From assembly GCA_008973525.1 (NCBI GenBank), contig WACJ01000406.1, positions 1,488,001 through 1,552,000 of the forward strand: 64,000 nucleotides of DNA. Direction: 5' to 3'. The notes below the pieces were generated by a model. It was given only the letters and a program-made list of their open reading frames with translations, searched no databases and had not been told where the DNA came from. Position numbers and translations under genes: made by a program. This document shows, one piece after another, positions 13,317 to 28,097 of the stretch; the stretch's first letter is position 1, and every line of letters begins with the position of its first letter. Source of the stretch: Stenopsyche tienmushanensis (taxonomy: Eukaryota; Arthropoda; Insecta; Trichoptera; Stenopsychidae).

Positions 13317-14847
13317 TCAAATAACGTGATTACATCGTTTATTCTTTTTTTTTTTTTTTTGACAAAGAAAGATGTTTTTGATAATTGCAATTATTTTATA
13401 TCCCCTTTGCAAAATAGAAATAGATCCCTAAATATTTTAAGAATAAATATTTCACACTTTGTATTGTAACTGTATATATATATCTGTTTTGATTTTTGGC
13501 CAACAGAAAAATGTATATTTGGACTACAATCAAACAAAACCAAACATTCATATCTAAACACGAAGAGCAAACAAAAAGATTACCCGATTTAAACGTTTTC
13601 CGGCCAAAAGTGCGGCGTGAAGATATATAGACGTTGAATTACAATCAGCAATTTTTCACTTGACGCAATGGTACGTTTTGCAGTGTGTTTGCATATATTT
13701 AATATTAATTTTCATATATGAGAGTATATAAAAAAAAATTAAAGACACTGCGAGCTGACGATGATGGCGAAAAAAACAAAACGCGAATATTGATCACGTT
13801 CGCCTTCGTTGAAGGTTAGCAATATTATATTCATGCCACATATCATCTCTCGCATTTCATTTTATCTCGCAGATAAGATAATCTCGACTAAAATTAATTA
13901 CAGTATAAACGCTATCACAACAGCCATCTAATGTTGTAAATGATTCAATATTTCATGACAGTCGTGGAATGATTTTGTAGCAATGTTCGCGCGAGAATAT
14001 CTCGCGGGCCGTCATTGAGGGACTCGTGTACCGGTCATATGCTGCCCTTTGTGTTATATTTGAGAAAAAACCTGGTAGATACAATTATTTGTTATCTTGA
14101 AAAATAGATTAGCGTGAGATTAGAAAGTCTCAAAGTCATGGAAATAGTAATGTAAAAGGAGTATTACACAGGTCGGATGGTTACCTTACCAAGAAGCAGT
14201 ATTAAAACATCGGAAAAGACTAAGTATTATGGACGGTTTCTGTTTATTGTTAAATTTGATTGCGAGATAACATTTTTAGACTATATCGTCTTTGGATTGA
14301 CTATGCTCGAGTATAAGGTTCGTCACGGAAGTCTCGCAGCTGGGACTATCATGATTAATACACTAAAGCTCTCAAAAAAATCGCATACTCTCAAAGTAAG
14401 CTAGAAGACCTTTGAAGTAATCAATCGACGAAAAGCCCAATTCATCTACGGAAAATTCTCATTTTCCCTAACATAAAAAGAGGAAAATCTATTATAACTA
14501 TTAGAAAAAGTATAGGCTTTTTATCGCCAATATAACATATTCTCATCACATTGTGACTAATTTAAGATAAATATACACCGTTTATGTAAATAAATAGAGA
14601 AAAAAAAACACGAATACACACGACAACAATGAGCCTTGTTATCAAATTGCAAATAATTGAAAGTTAATAGCTGCGCATAAATATTTATTTTATTTAAATA
14701 TCGGTGCAAAGTCAGACACGCCTCCAAACCAACTTTGCACGGGGGATTTTGTTCGACTGAAATATCGTACGTGTCAAAGGCAAACGTCGTTCGAATACAA
14801 AATTATAATAGCCTCTGTCTATCCAAATAATAGATGTAATATTGGTA
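13317..14847. other. Non-coding, probable scrib intron 1
   Basis: Starts with a 16-T run (13345-13360). A 75-codon open stretch at 14177-14404 has no resemblance to known proteins. The last two bases before the Tigger element are the TA target duplication (14846-14847). Confidence 0.4.
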
Positions 14848-14929
14848 CAGTAGAACCTCGATTATCCGAATTGTTCAATATAAAATAAAAAATACATCAT
14901 TTGCTGGTTTGCACGTGGAGAATTGTGGC

Positions 14930-15657
14930 TGGGTTGAAAAATTCGAAGGACGATATGATATCAGCGAACTTTAAATTCATGGGGAAAAATTTCTGCTGAC
15001 ATACCTTCAGCAAACAAATTGAAGCTATTTGTAGAGAAGAAAGGATTCGACGAAGAATTTATATATAATGCTGATGAGATCAGCTTAAATTGGACAAAAC
15101 TACCCAACAAATCTTTAGCATCAAGACGTGAAAATACTTCATCTGCAAAAGTAGTAAAGAACGTTGTCACTATAATGGTGTGTGCAAATACAGCAGGCAG
15201 ACACAGACTGCCATTGGAAAATCAAAGAACTCAAGATGCTTTAAAAATATCAAAAGTCTTCCGGTTGAATATGATAATCAGAAAACGTCCTGGATGAATA
15301 GTGAAGATTTTAAACGAAAAATTATCAAAACACCATAGATAAAAGAGGAAAAATATTATTATTACTAGACAATACACCGTCCCACCCAACTATAGGAAGT
15401 TTAAACCAGATCGATGAAATGTTTACGACAAAATTTCTTCTACTAAATGGCACGTCGGTAATACAACCGATGGATCAGGGTGCAATAGAAACATTCAAAC
15501 GATTAAATGGAAATCAGATGCTTCGTGGATTATTTCTAGCAGATGAAAATAATGAAGAAACAGTTATCAGCTTCTTCCACAAGAAAGAAATCAATTTAAA
15601 AGATTGTTGCTATATCGCAGCAGATAGTTTTGAAAAGACTTTTAGTAAGTTCCAGTA
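14930..15657 (+). pseudogene. Broken Tigger/pogo transposase (DDE_1 family)
   Basis: Three segments in different frames match the CENP-B/Tigger transposase catalytic domain. 15019-15297 contains LFVEKKGFDEEFIYNADE, with the first catalytic Asp in YNADE, then LNWTKLPNKSLASR. Near 15355 the frame reads LLLDNTPSHP, holding the second Asp. 15419-15657 contains TSVIQPMDQGAIETFKR, with the third Asp. The N-terminal helix-turn-helix and CENP-B-type DNA-binding region are missing apart from a short piece after 14930. Frameshifts and stops between the segments show it cannot be active. Confidence 0.88.
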
Positions 15658-15956
15658 ACGTGATAGAATCAGCTATAGGAGACATTGCGAAATAAATAGC
15701 ACAAATTTCTATAAGACGTAGAAGATGTAATCGAATGGTTAAATTGCGATGCAAACGATCATGGATTTTAAATTTTGAATGATGAACAAATAATTAAATA
15801 TCTGCTTCGGAAGAATAAGATCGAGAAGAAAAAGAAGAGATTCGCAAAGGGGGAGATATTGGTACTATACTTTCTGAAGCTTTTCAGTGTTTATACATCA
15901 TCATGAAATGGCTTGAAAACCGAGAAGAGTGTAATTCAGGACAATTTATGTCTTGT

Positions 15957-16345
15957 CTTAAGAGTATTCGTGGGGGAGGTTTGTAAATACTGAGGAGTTT
16001 TCTTCGGGAGACAGTGGAAAACTACTTTAGACGACCTTTTTGATTCTACTGGAAAGGGCTTTCTGGAGTGCAGAGTCCAGTCTCTCCTTTCCTTGCTAGG
16101 GCGTTGCCGGGCTAGGGTAAAAACATACGAGGGTGTCTTCCCATTCACGTGCAACTTACCCGAGCGAATTCGAAACTGAGTGCTTTCCTATTTCAAGTCC
16201 ACCCTATCAGTTCAGCGATTTGAGAACGATATAGAAGGCAACGGAAGACAATGCTGTTAACGTTGCAAAGTGAAGTTCTTCCTCAAGTCCGTTTATTTGG
16301 TGTTCTTCTTGTCCTTGTTCTGTTCCTAAGCTTCTTGGCTCCGAA
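15957..16345 (-). mobile_element. SINE-like or truncated RTE element, copy S2, nested in Tigger
   Basis: The block from about 15990 to 16190 matches copy S1 (GGAAAGGGCTTTCTGGA, CAGAGTCCAGTCTCTC, GAAACTGAGTGCTTTCC). The block from about 16225 to 16320 matches copy S3 (GAAGGCAACGGAAGACAATG, CTGTTCTTGT-like stretches). The GGAAGGCAACGGAA motif is also common in RTE-clade 3' regions. The GAT-tail end is absent. It lies inside the Tigger element, so it is probably the later insertion. Confidence 0.6.
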
Positions 16346-16502
16346 TCGGTGGGTTTCATCATGCTCCATATAAATAATGTGTATGAGTATGTAAATCTAG
16401 ACCAATAAAAATGATCATACTTTCCCTGTCAATTATGATTATTTTCGATTATCCGGACTACTTTCATCCCCAATTATTTCGAATAATCGAGGTTCTACTG
16501 TA

Positions 16503-18982
<2,480 letters not shown>

Positions 18983-20274
18983 ATGCCCGATCTTCAATCA
19001 TTTCAAAGGTTGGGTTTCATCGGAGGAGGTAATATGACTTCGGCGATCTGCCAAGGGATCATAAGTAAAGGTATGAGCATGAAATCCATGACATTATCAT
19101 TAGAAAGTGCTATTTATATGTTGTATAATTTAAAAAAAAGATGATTTAATTCTGATTGTTATAAACATCCATTTACAAATTTAAAACTTAAATCAGTACT
19201 ACTAGAAATAATATATGATATATATTTTCAAACGATATAATTTTTCCTCAGATATATTCAAACCTTCCGATATTTGGGTGTCGGGGCCACATTTAGAAAA
19301 TCTCATAAAATTGCGTGGATTGGGAATAAATATAACGTGCTCCAACGGTGAAGTGGTCAAACAGTGTGATGTGATATTTTTAGCAGTTAAACCATTCAAT
19401 TTGAATTTGGCCATTGAAGATTGCAAAAATACATTGGAATTACCAATTGATCTGCCCAATAAGTTATTCATATCAATTTTAGCCGGGACCTCACTGGCTG
19501 TACTTAGAAAGGTTTGTAGTTTATTTATAAGTTTTTTTTTAGGGTGATTTTAATTATATTTTTTCAATTCAAAATCATATGTTTGCTTTTAAGACTTTAT
19601 CAGTTTTTGAATCGTGCCGTATTATAAGAGTGATGCCAAACACTCCTATGTTACTGGGTGCAGGCGCTTGCGTTTATTCTCCTGAAGAATTGGCATCGGA
19701 AAAAGACTGCATGTTAGTGGAGAAGATTTTAGGAACTTGTGGCATATTTGAAAAGGTTCCTGAGAGCATGATTAATGCTATGGGTGCATTGTCTGGCAGC
19801 GGGCCAGCATTTGTAAGCAATTAAATTGTATTGTGTAATAAATAAGCTGATACATTTTTATATACTTTTGCGATTGTAATTAAGGTATATACTATGATCG
19901 AAGCGTTATCTGATGGAGGAGTGAAACAAGGTATTCCACGAGCTATGTCTACAAAATTTGCAGCGCAGACAGTTTTAGGAGCAGCTAGAATGATTTTAGA
20001 AACGGGGAAACACACTGGTAATTTAAAGGATGACGTGTGTTCGGCCGGTGGTTCCACTATTTGCGGTATACATGCACTCGAGAAAGGCGGCATGAGGTGA
20101 GCTGTTTAATTATTCTGTCAGAATTACACACTGCAGATATTTTGATTCAAATATAAATGTCACTATGCATATAAAACAATTATGTCCATATTTTATAGGG
20201 GTTCATTTATGGATGCCATCGAAGCAGCAGTTAAGAGGTCAATTGAGATGGGCAAGGAGGCGGAACAAAAATAA
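18983..20274 (+). CDS. P5cr: Pyrroline-5-carboxylate reductase (proline synthesis)
   Basis: P5CR reduces 1-pyrroline-5-carboxylate to proline with NAD(P)H, the last step of proline synthesis. There are five exons: 18983-19070, 19252-19511, 19594-19812, 19885-20096 and 20199-20274. All introns are GT-AG and phases agree, giving 284 residues, close to the family norm. Residues 11-18 (GFIGGGNM) are the Rossmann dinucleotide-binding loop. RVMPNTP follows the AG/ACT acceptor at 19594, which keeps frame with the LSVFESC stretch. The exon 3-4 junction carries the C-terminal dimerisation-domain signature [18 protein letters not shown], and [20 protein letters not shown] matches the family signature. 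The C-terminus is short (ends EAEQK). No mitochondrial presequence is visible. A candidate poly(A) signal is AATAAA at 20733. Head-to-head with scrib, tail-to-tail with Prp18. Confidence 0.97.
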
Positions 20275-21481
20275 AAAATCTCATAAAGCGTGATGTCATT
20301 ATTAAAACGAAATGAAATGCATAAAATGCACTAATTTAATGCGAAATTCAAGATCTGATATTTACAATTATTATTTTATTTTATATTCTATGTACTCATT
20401 TATTTATTGTGTTTTGTCTCATAATTTTAATTTTATTTTTACTTATTCAAAAGTAAAGATTTAGTTATTAGCATTGACAAGATTTCGATACTCGATACAA
20501 TTTTTTGTTGTTGTAATAATATAAATATATATCTTATTTATATAACAAAATATTAAGTAGTGCAATGCATTTCCAAAATTTATAACACGACTATGTGCAA
20601 AACACGCCTTTGTATTAAAGCGGCAATTATTCACGTGCCTGTAGTATTATCTGAAAAAGTATTTTAAAAATGCAGTATTTTTTGGCACGCTTTTAGTGGT
20701 TTGACACATTCCAGACTAAAAGCATTATATTCAATAAAAATATAAATATGAAAATTTTTATTTTATTATTCTTACAAATCAATAATTTACTAGCATTTCT
20801 TTGTAAACTATTTTCCATGTATTAATGATTTTTCATTTGTACCTTTCAACATGTTAGTTCTGCTGCGTGTATTGTTTGCCTGGATAAGGGCTCTGAATAT
20901 TAAAAAAAACACCATAATTATCAAAACAATATCACAAATTACAGTACACACAGTCAACTATACTTTACAGTAGCGGTTCTTAAACTCATGTAATCCGCAG
21001 ACACCCTATTAACCCTAAACTGAAAATTTATGTCGAAACAATGTGTACTCTGACAAATATATTGCGTCCCGTGACCCGGGTATGGTAATCGTAACGTGCC
21101 ATTACAATTCATCGAAGCATATCAAATATGTACTACATATTTTGTCAAACAGCAGTTTTCTTATATTCTTGAAATTAATAGAAAATTGTGGCATATAAAA
21201 TGTTAATTAATATTGAAGAATTTTAGATTAATTCTTAAAGATTTTTTCTGACATTTTTATTTCAAAACAATTTATTTAAGATATACATTATTTCTTATAT
21301 GTACACAATTCTTTTCAGGTTGTTCTATGCTTTAGCAAATAAATACCCAATCCAAAATGTTTCCATTTTTTTTATAACGGAGGTATTTTGATTTAGTCAA
21401 ATGACAATCTTGACATAATCTATTAAACTTGTAATACAAGATATTTAGTTCATGAACATTGACCGATTACATTTATTCGTA
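20275..21481. other. Convergent 3' regions of P5cr and Prp18
   Basis: AT-rich. P5cr has AATAAA at 20733-20738. On the minus strand Prp18 has AATAAA complements at 21256-21261 and 21271-21276. Around 20967 the sequence CAGTAGCGGTTCTTAAACTC resembles the CAG-GGTTCTCAAACT end of hAT elements; only one end is seen, so this is weak. No other gene. Confidence 0.5.
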
Positions 21482-23347
21482 TCACGACTGAGGTGTATAT
21501 TCAACACATCTTGATGGATCAGTAGGAAAATATTCTTGACATTTTTTCATTAGTCTCTTCAGTGCTTGAATATATTTTCTTTGGGTTTCATCGTTCATTA
21601 CGTGTGCAACATTTTTTGAAAATATCTTTTCTCTTCCAGTTCTTGCGTGAATGCCTACCATAGTTACTCCAATTGGCCATGGAGCATTTCCTATTGCCAT
21701 TTGAAGGTATGCTTCACTAGCCTTGAGAAGAAAAAATATTTGTTATATTTAAATACATTATTATCCATTTTCTATTTAGCCTTAAACATTAAAAACTTAC
21801 CATAATATAATTTCTATTAAGCAAATGTTTTGTAATTTCACATAAACTGTCACTTATATCCTCAGGGAGTGATTTGTTTTTTAATTTACGAAGAAGCGGT
21901 TTAAGATAAACCTGAGTTTGAGTAAAGGTAGCACGTGTCATTTTATGTCTAGTAGTTTGTTTTTCAGGACCATTGGCCGAGTTTAACTGATTTCCCCATA
22001 ATTTTAATAAGAACTGAAATAAAAACAATATATTTAATTTCATTGCATGTCATACATTCACAACTAGATATATAAAAAATTAAATTATAAAGATTTTATC
22101 TTAAAAAATAATTTAAAACACTATTCACCTGAAGTAACGTTTCAATTACATTCATATCATGTTCTCTATTACCGTTACCCATATTTTCTGCCATTTCATG
22201 AATTGTGTCATAAGTAATAGAATCATCTATATAGTCAGCATCAGTTGTTTTATCATTTCTTTGCTAGAAGTCAATATGATGAAATTAAAAATAACATCTT
22301 TAAAAATATGACTGCATATGTGTTCATTTTAATATATTTTACCTGCTGACCGTGTGCAAGAATCTCATCTAAATATGCTTGATCCACTTTTTCCATGGCT
22401 TCTTGGAAATCATTTCTGAACCCCTAATAAACAAACAAACAGAAATCAATCATGCTATATTGCTTTGGAATTATTGGTTTCAATAATATAGCAGAATCAA
22501 TTAATTTTAAATGTTAATAATTAGAATTTGTGTACTTTATTAGCTTCAGGTTCTTGAATTTCAATCCGTCGTAGTCGTTTGAAAGCCTGCTGTTCATTTT
22601 CACCATACAATAAGATGGGATGTCCTCTATCTCGTAGCCGCCTTATTACTTCAGCTCGAGGCAGAGTTATATTACTATCTTTTTTATCTTCTTCGACTTT
22701 ATTTTGAGATGTTTCTCCTGTAATAAAAATATACCAAATTTAAATAATCACGAATGAAATAATTTTTATATTGCTATAAATGAACTGTTTTATTATGAAA
22801 ACATATTATTTAAAACACGTAGAATAGACTGAATAAAAGAATTACCCTTAGATGACAATGCAGGATCTTTCTTCTCCAAATCATCAGCAGCATCTTTCTC
22901 ATTTTTGACAATGACTCCGTCTTGCAGTTCACTTCTTTTAAAATATTTTTTGTTAGGTTTCTATAAAAATGAAATTTTATATTAAATTACCAACTATTTA
23001 CACAGCAGAATGATAATTTAATGACAAAATGTGAGTGCATTTACAACTATAACATTAATACCTTTGCTTAGAATTGTCTAAGAAATTAAAATTGTGTCAT
23101 GCAATAAAAACGTTCCAATGCATGTATTACTTTTAAAATAGATCAATTTATATGCGAATTAGAAGTAAATATGTGAATTATATAGCAGAGCATTATTATA
23201 GAGATATTGTTAAATTACAGATTATTTTCGCTTAAAACAAAAATATTAATAGCTAATGTATTTCATACAATTTATAAACATTACCAATAGTTTACTTTCT
23301 TCGAGTAGTTTTCTTTTTTTGGCAATCTCCGCTTTCAAAACATCCAT
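21482..23347 (-). CDS. Prp18: Pre-mRNA splicing factor 18 (PRP18)
   Basis: PRP18 is a U5 snRNP-associated factor acting in the second step of splicing, with Slu7, at 3' splice-site docking. Seven exons on the minus strand: 23347-23285, 22960-22846, 22717-22536, 22423-22343, 22263-22129, 22013-21801 and 21721-21482. All have GT donors and AG acceptors with consistent phases. The product is 342 residues, the same length as I recall for human PRPF18. It begins [15 protein letters not shown]. Residues about 78-110 ([17 protein letters not shown]) form the PRP4-like SFM motif. The C-terminal five-helix Prp18 domain spans about 190-335 and holds the near-invariant loop at residues 271-297 ([26 protein letters not shown]). 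It ends [11 protein letters not shown]. The high identity suggests a functional gene. Confidence 0.97.
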
Positions 23348-24914
23348 GGCGTCGTTGTGACAGCTAGCACGTCGGTGAAAGTGGACTTAACAATCATATT
23401 TTCGACTATGCTCGTTTCAATCTATTCCCGGAAATCGGAATATTTTGCGCCATAAAGATATACATTATTTATTTATAAATAGTTAATATTTAGAAAATAT
23501 ATATTTTATTATTTAACATAAATAATTTAATGCTTATTTTGTAAATATTTAAAAAAAATCACTTTATAAAAATGTAAGTTGCGACTTTCATTACTCACAA
23601 AAGAGGGATTCTTGAATATTTTCAGTTGCAATTTTTCTAGAAGGACAGATTTCAAATTAACCGAGATTGTCACTTTATCATTTAGAGAACGTTAAATAAA
23701 TGCGTATATGTGAACCATAAATCGTTTTCACATAAAGTTAAAGTTTAAATTAATTTAGCTTATGTTTAAAATGATTTTAAATCAACTGTTTATCAAGATA
23801 AAAGACAAAGTTGCATTATTCATGTAATATATTTCTCTAGAACTACAATGACGTAATTGATTTGATCATCAAACACCTCTGCAAGGTTTGTGGCGTAGGT
23901 ATTGAAAATGCGACGAATATTTATAAAACTTAACCTTAATTTTATGAGAGAAAATTTAATTTAGAAATTAGGCTGTAGTTTCAAAAGTCGGCCATGGATT
24001 TTAAATTTTATAGCTACCAATTTAAATGCATATTATGCAGGTCAAGTATGCTGGATGCATTTAAACAATCCAAGCCAAAAGGAAAAGCGGTCACCATTTA
24101 TTTTTAAATTTATAATAAACGAATATCAATAAATTATATTTTTGTTCAAATGTTAAATTTAAATCTGTATTTTTTTCAATATAGCCCTTTAAAACGCTTG
24201 CGAACGAATTTAGATAATTTCAACATTTACACTAAATTCAAGATAATTTAGTCTATCGTAAGTCTCAAGTGATATTTTTATAAATCATTATTTTGTTGAT
24301 TTTGTATTATGTGGTTATCTTGTTTTAATTAAAGATTACCTGTTGAACTGAACATGTCCTAAAAGAGCGGCTTTCGTACTTTTACCTTGACCAGCAAATG
24401 AAAACTCATCGTGAACCTTTTTTGTGTGGTTTAATATTACTCGCAGTAATTATAAAAATTAAATACAATGTTCTTGATTAAACGATCATTTGACTAATGT
24501 CATAAGATGTGACTCAAACAAAATAGATGCATATTCATCAGTCATTGTATAAGTTTGTCATATGACTGAAAAAGGAAATATTTTTCTTATCAGTCAAACG
24601 TATAGAATATTATCTTCATGTTTACAAAAACATTTTAATTTTTGTTTAAAACCTTATTTTCATTATTGTTATTGTTCTGTACAGTGTACAATTTATTTTT
24701 GTAGTATTAATTAATTAAGAGATTACCTTATAATTAAATTATTTTATCTATCAAGACAATTTTTAGTGATTAAACGAAGGATTTTTATCTTTTTTTTTGG
24801 TCACAATTTATTAAGGCAATACACATACAATATAGATTTGACCGAAAATAGTACTTTTTTGCATACAACTGTACCAAAAATTCAAATTTCATTTTTTTAA
24901 AAATTATTTTTTAA
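23348..24914. other. Non-coding upstream of Prp18
   Basis: Very AT-rich. The first 100 bases upstream of the Prp18 start are less AT-rich and would hold its promoter and leader. Nothing else is recognised. Confidence 0.45.
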
Positions 24915-25440
24915 AACTACTTTTTTCCAAGCTCACGGAAGTGTTCCCATGCGCTCTAGATGAGCATTCTTTATGAAATTTGGTAGACATGTGTATAATA
25001 AACGTCTTCATCGTATAGACTACAATCATACAAAAATATTTAAGCGTTTTAGTTTAATAAACAAATAACTACAAAAAAAGTTGGTAAAAACACATATTTT
25101 TCTTCAATCGCTCACTATTTTTTATATTTCTTTCTAATTATAGTCTATACTATACACAATACTATACAAAGTAAAAATATGTTTAATTTTTTTATTGCAA
25201 ATCATCTGTCTAGGACTTAGGACTTCCATGGCGAAAAATGTCATTGCTTGTCCATCGACATACGAGGCTCCCCCCATTCCTTCTACTACCCTTTGTCAAA
25301 CTTTAAATAATATTTTTATGTTCAATAAAGATTGCCTAGTCAATATACTAAATACCAACATTATATATTTAATACTTTTCGCACATAAAAATGTTAAAAA
25401 ATCGATATCTTTTAGGCCCAACTAGGTAGAAACGTCCCTT
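24915..25440 (+). repeat. Repeat family gamma, copy 1
   Basis: The segment matches, in the opposite orientation, 43967-44425. Shared blocks include a CATGCGCTCTAGATGAGCAT type stretch, ACAAAAAAAGTTGGTAAAAA, a CAATCGCTCACTATT block, GTCATTGCTTGTCCATCGAC and TTGCCTAGTCAATATACTAA. It ends near a GGTAGAAACGTCCCTTAAA motif that also closes the other copy on its right side. It is probably a non-autonomous DNA element; the class is unknown. The 76-codon open frame inside is not shared in a meaningful way. Confidence 0.6.
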
Positions 25441-26880
25441 AAATGAGATATTTATGTTTATTTCTATCTGCATGACTTTTATGACTGATTTTCATCACTA
25501 TTCTTTGTAATTCAATGTTATAGATATGGCGATGAAATGAATGTGTAATTAATTGAATTAGCATATTGCTAATGGTTTCTAAAGTCAATTGTTGCGTGCT
25601 TCTGACTTGGATGGTATCGCGCTATTATTGTAAACAAGTCATGGGTAGAGTAAGCCAAGCAGTCCTACGCTTTACTAGCTGATCGCACATACTTGTCCAC
25701 TCTTGGAGAAGTTCATTCACTTCCCGACACTCCCCTGGGATAGCATCTTACAAGCGTTACTCCAAGTAAGTCATTGCTTTCTCAATAGCCTATTTAAATT
25801 GTAAGGAAATGATGAAAAGTGCTAACAAAACATAGGGCAGACCTGATATATAATAATATTTTTAAACCAATAAACATTCGATCTTTTCGAATTTATCGGA
25901 CAATGCTAAACTAATATTAAACCATCTTTAGACGCATGCGAACCGTTAGATTTCTGTTATCTTATCGAGGGATTTATTCGGTTGGAAAAGCTTGTTTATA
26001 TAGTGAATCGCTCGTGTCTGTATATTTCGGCATTTGAAAGAAAAAAAACCCAAAGACTCACATTTATAGTGAAATTCAATTTTTGTTGTTGCAATTAAAA
26101 AAATAGGTCAGATAAAGGGATTAGCGTTGAATCGAACTGAATTAAAACGAATCCCATGTTGAATCGTACGAAATCATATAACAGTCATGGTTCTGTTAAA
26201 ACCAAAAAATAAATTATCGATTGCGGCTTAGTAAGGATTGGATGGTGACTGAACAATTCTGACGATTTATCTACAATCTATAGATCTTAATAAATTGCTA
26301 TTGCTGATTACTGATCGATGGATTCGATCGTCGTTTGAAATGATATTATGTCATTTGTAAATTTACTTCAAGGATGTGCCATATTTAGTTGCATAGCGCA
26401 TTGCATGTGCAACTATCGTTTTCTGTCAGACTTGAGTGATTTAAATTACTGGCAATTTAGAGATATTTGCTGAATAAATTAATGATGTTGAAGATCCGAA
26501 TCTTGATTAAATAATTTCTTAGGATTTTATTAGCAATTGACAATTAGTTATAGCTTGGGAGGCAATGAGATCATAGTTTATATGTTTTTAAATCGAACAT
26601 TTTTTAATTGACAGTGTTTTAACAAACAAAATAAACATATTTGGGCCATGGGAGATGTCTAATAATAATTTAGAACAGCGACTGATCTCCTGGGAGCAAG
26701 AACTTGCACGGGTCATTATTTACATAAGGACACTCGATTTTTAAACGCAAATAAAACAAGTCGTTGACTTTGAGGGCATCAATTGTTAACCTGTTTATAC
26801 GTCACAGATATTTATTCAAGATAGCTCCAAAGTAAGAAGTCTAAATGCGTTAAATCGGTGATCAGTTCACATCGTCGACG
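25441..26880. other. Non-coding, nothing recognised
   Basis: AT-rich, with a less AT-rich patch at about 25600-25790. No exon, RNA gene or known repeat is seen. Confidence 0.35.
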
Positions 26881-26884
26881 CGCG

Positions 26885-27545
26885 AGATAATCATGCCCAC
26901 AAATCGCTCGTGCAGAATGTCCATCGTGGTATGCACTGTGTGGCACATAATGTCGTCTTATTGAAACCACATATCGTCGGTATTCATATCATTGATTCTC
27001 AGCTCCTCCCGTAGGATGTCCCTTTCGGTGCTCCGTGCTGGGCAGACTAATATCGTGTGTGCAGCATTGTCATACTCCACTTCGGAGTGGTGACACTCCG
27101 GGCCGGTCTCTTTGCCTATTTTGTGTAGGTAGCTACAAAAACAGCCGTGCCTGGTGAGGGCCTGGGTCAAGTGGTAGCACAGTTCACCGTGCTTTCTGGC
27201 TACCCAGGTTCTCAAGTTCGGTATTAGCTCTTGTGTCCACCGACTTTTAGCGGAGTTGTCTCATCGGGACTGCCACACCACCATGGTGTTTTGTTTAGCG
27301 TTATTCCTATCTTCACCTTTCTGTATTGCCTGTCTTTCTTAAGCGAGCAGGTCGATTGGCGGTATGGCAATCAGTGCCAGGACGGCGTCTTTCGACACTG
27401 TGCAATATGCAGCAGCCAATCTGATTGCACTCCTTCTCTGGACTCTGGCCATGTTAAGTCTAACCCTTTCAATTTGTAGTGCCTCGATCCACAACGGCGC
27501 GCTGTACAACAGTACCGAGTGCACTACCTTGTTGTTGGGCATCAA
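26885..27545 (-). pseudogene. R1-type non-LTR retrotransposon, C-terminal remnant
   Basis: Two minus-strand pieces match the end of ORF2 of R1-clade LINEs. 27545-27339 reads LYSAPLWIEALQ and VQRRSAIRLAAAYCTVSKDA, the segment after the reverse transcriptase (family pattern LYGAPVWA...AQRR.A.R...AYRTVS). 27215-26958 reads LTQALTRHGCFCSYLHKIGK, then ECHHSEVEYDNAAHTILVCP, the C-terminal zinc-knuckle region with a Cys-His-His-Cys pattern. The pieces are separated by stops and frameshifts, and the upstream two-thirds of the element is missing: a dead, 5'-truncated copy. Confidence 0.85.
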
Positions 27546-27589
27546 CCTGGCCAGATTCTCCGCGATGCTGGCCGATTCTCCGCGAAAAG

Positions 27590-27785
27590 TCTACTATAGT
27601 GGAATCAGCTCCTTTTTTTCAACCCTAAAATATTGGGTGGCAAAGTTTAAACGAGAGTTTAAGAGTCAAGACGAACATTACAGCGGTCGACCAAATGAGG
27701 TGACCACTCTAGAAATTGCAAAGAAAATCCACATAATGATATTGGATGACCGTCAATTGTAAATGGGCGAACTAGCAGACATGGT
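27590..27785 (+). pseudogene. Mariner transposase N-terminal fragment
   Basis: The frame reads WVAKFKREFKSQDEHYSGRPNEV, then TTLEIAKKIHIMILDDRQL, a stop, then MGELADMV. This is the linker between the two helix-turn-helix motifs of mariner transposases (pattern SGRP.EVTT...KIH..VLDDRR.KVRELADMV). It abuts the R1 remnant on its left and a family-alpha repeat on its right. The C-terminal catalytic part is absent. Confidence 0.8.
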
Positions 27786-27799
27786 ATGGTAGATATGGT

Positions 27800-28097
27800 G
27801 GATCGTAAAGATCATAGGTACGCGTTTATGACCGAAAATGCCGCAAAAGGCCCTAAAAGAGGATGAACAAGACCACAAGATCTGTATGTCCAACCGGTCC
27901 ACTTTTCGGATCGCTGATACGACGAATGAGCACCTCGTAATCGGGCTTTATTTCCAAACGTGTCTTCGCATGGACACTTTGAGTAAAATAAAAACCATGT
28001 GCAATTCTCGACCGAGTCAGTATTCTGCGTTTTGCGCCCCAAATCCAGTTGCGCCCGTGGCGGTCGCCTCTTTTGCCACCCTCTTGTTACTTGACAG
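27800..28097 (+). repeat. Dispersed repeat family alpha, copy B
   Basis: It shows the shared blocks: ACGCGTTTATGACCGAAAAT, GCAAAAGGCCCTAAAAGAGG, a decayed hairpin (GGTCCA-CTTTT-CGGATC), AATAAAAACCATGTGCAA, TCAGTATTCTGCGTTTTGCG and an end at CTTGTTACTTGACAG. It starts directly after a mariner fragment. Short open frames on both strands here belong to the repeat. Confidence 0.65.

Larger units (their letters stand above)
14848..16500 (+). mobile_element. Tigger/pogo DNA transposon with both ends and TA target duplication
   Basis: The left end reads CAGTAGAACCTCGATTAT and the right end is its inverse, ATAATCGAGGTTCTACTG, finishing at 16500. Both ends are flanked by TA (14846-14847 and 16501-16502), the target duplication expected of the Tc1/mariner/pogo superfamily. 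The interior carries a broken DDE transposase (14930-15657) and an inserted SINE-like element (15957-16345). At 1653 bp including that insertion, it is shorter than a full Tigger, so it is internally deleted and non-autonomous. Confidence 0.9.

Noticed and set aside
15936..16154. 72-codon minus-strand open frame within the Tigger
   Set aside because: It belongs to the nested SINE-like copy and is interrupted in copy S1.
19594..19620. Alternative P5cr exon 3 acceptor at the TTATCAG just downstream
   Set aside because: It breaks the frame with the phase-0 donor at 19512; AAG/ACT at 19594 keeps frame and aligns with the LSxF stretch of the family.
27364..27762. 132-codon plus-strand open frame
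   Set aside because: Its first part is antisense to the R1 LINE remnant and its second part is a mariner fragment; it is a chance fusion, not a gene.
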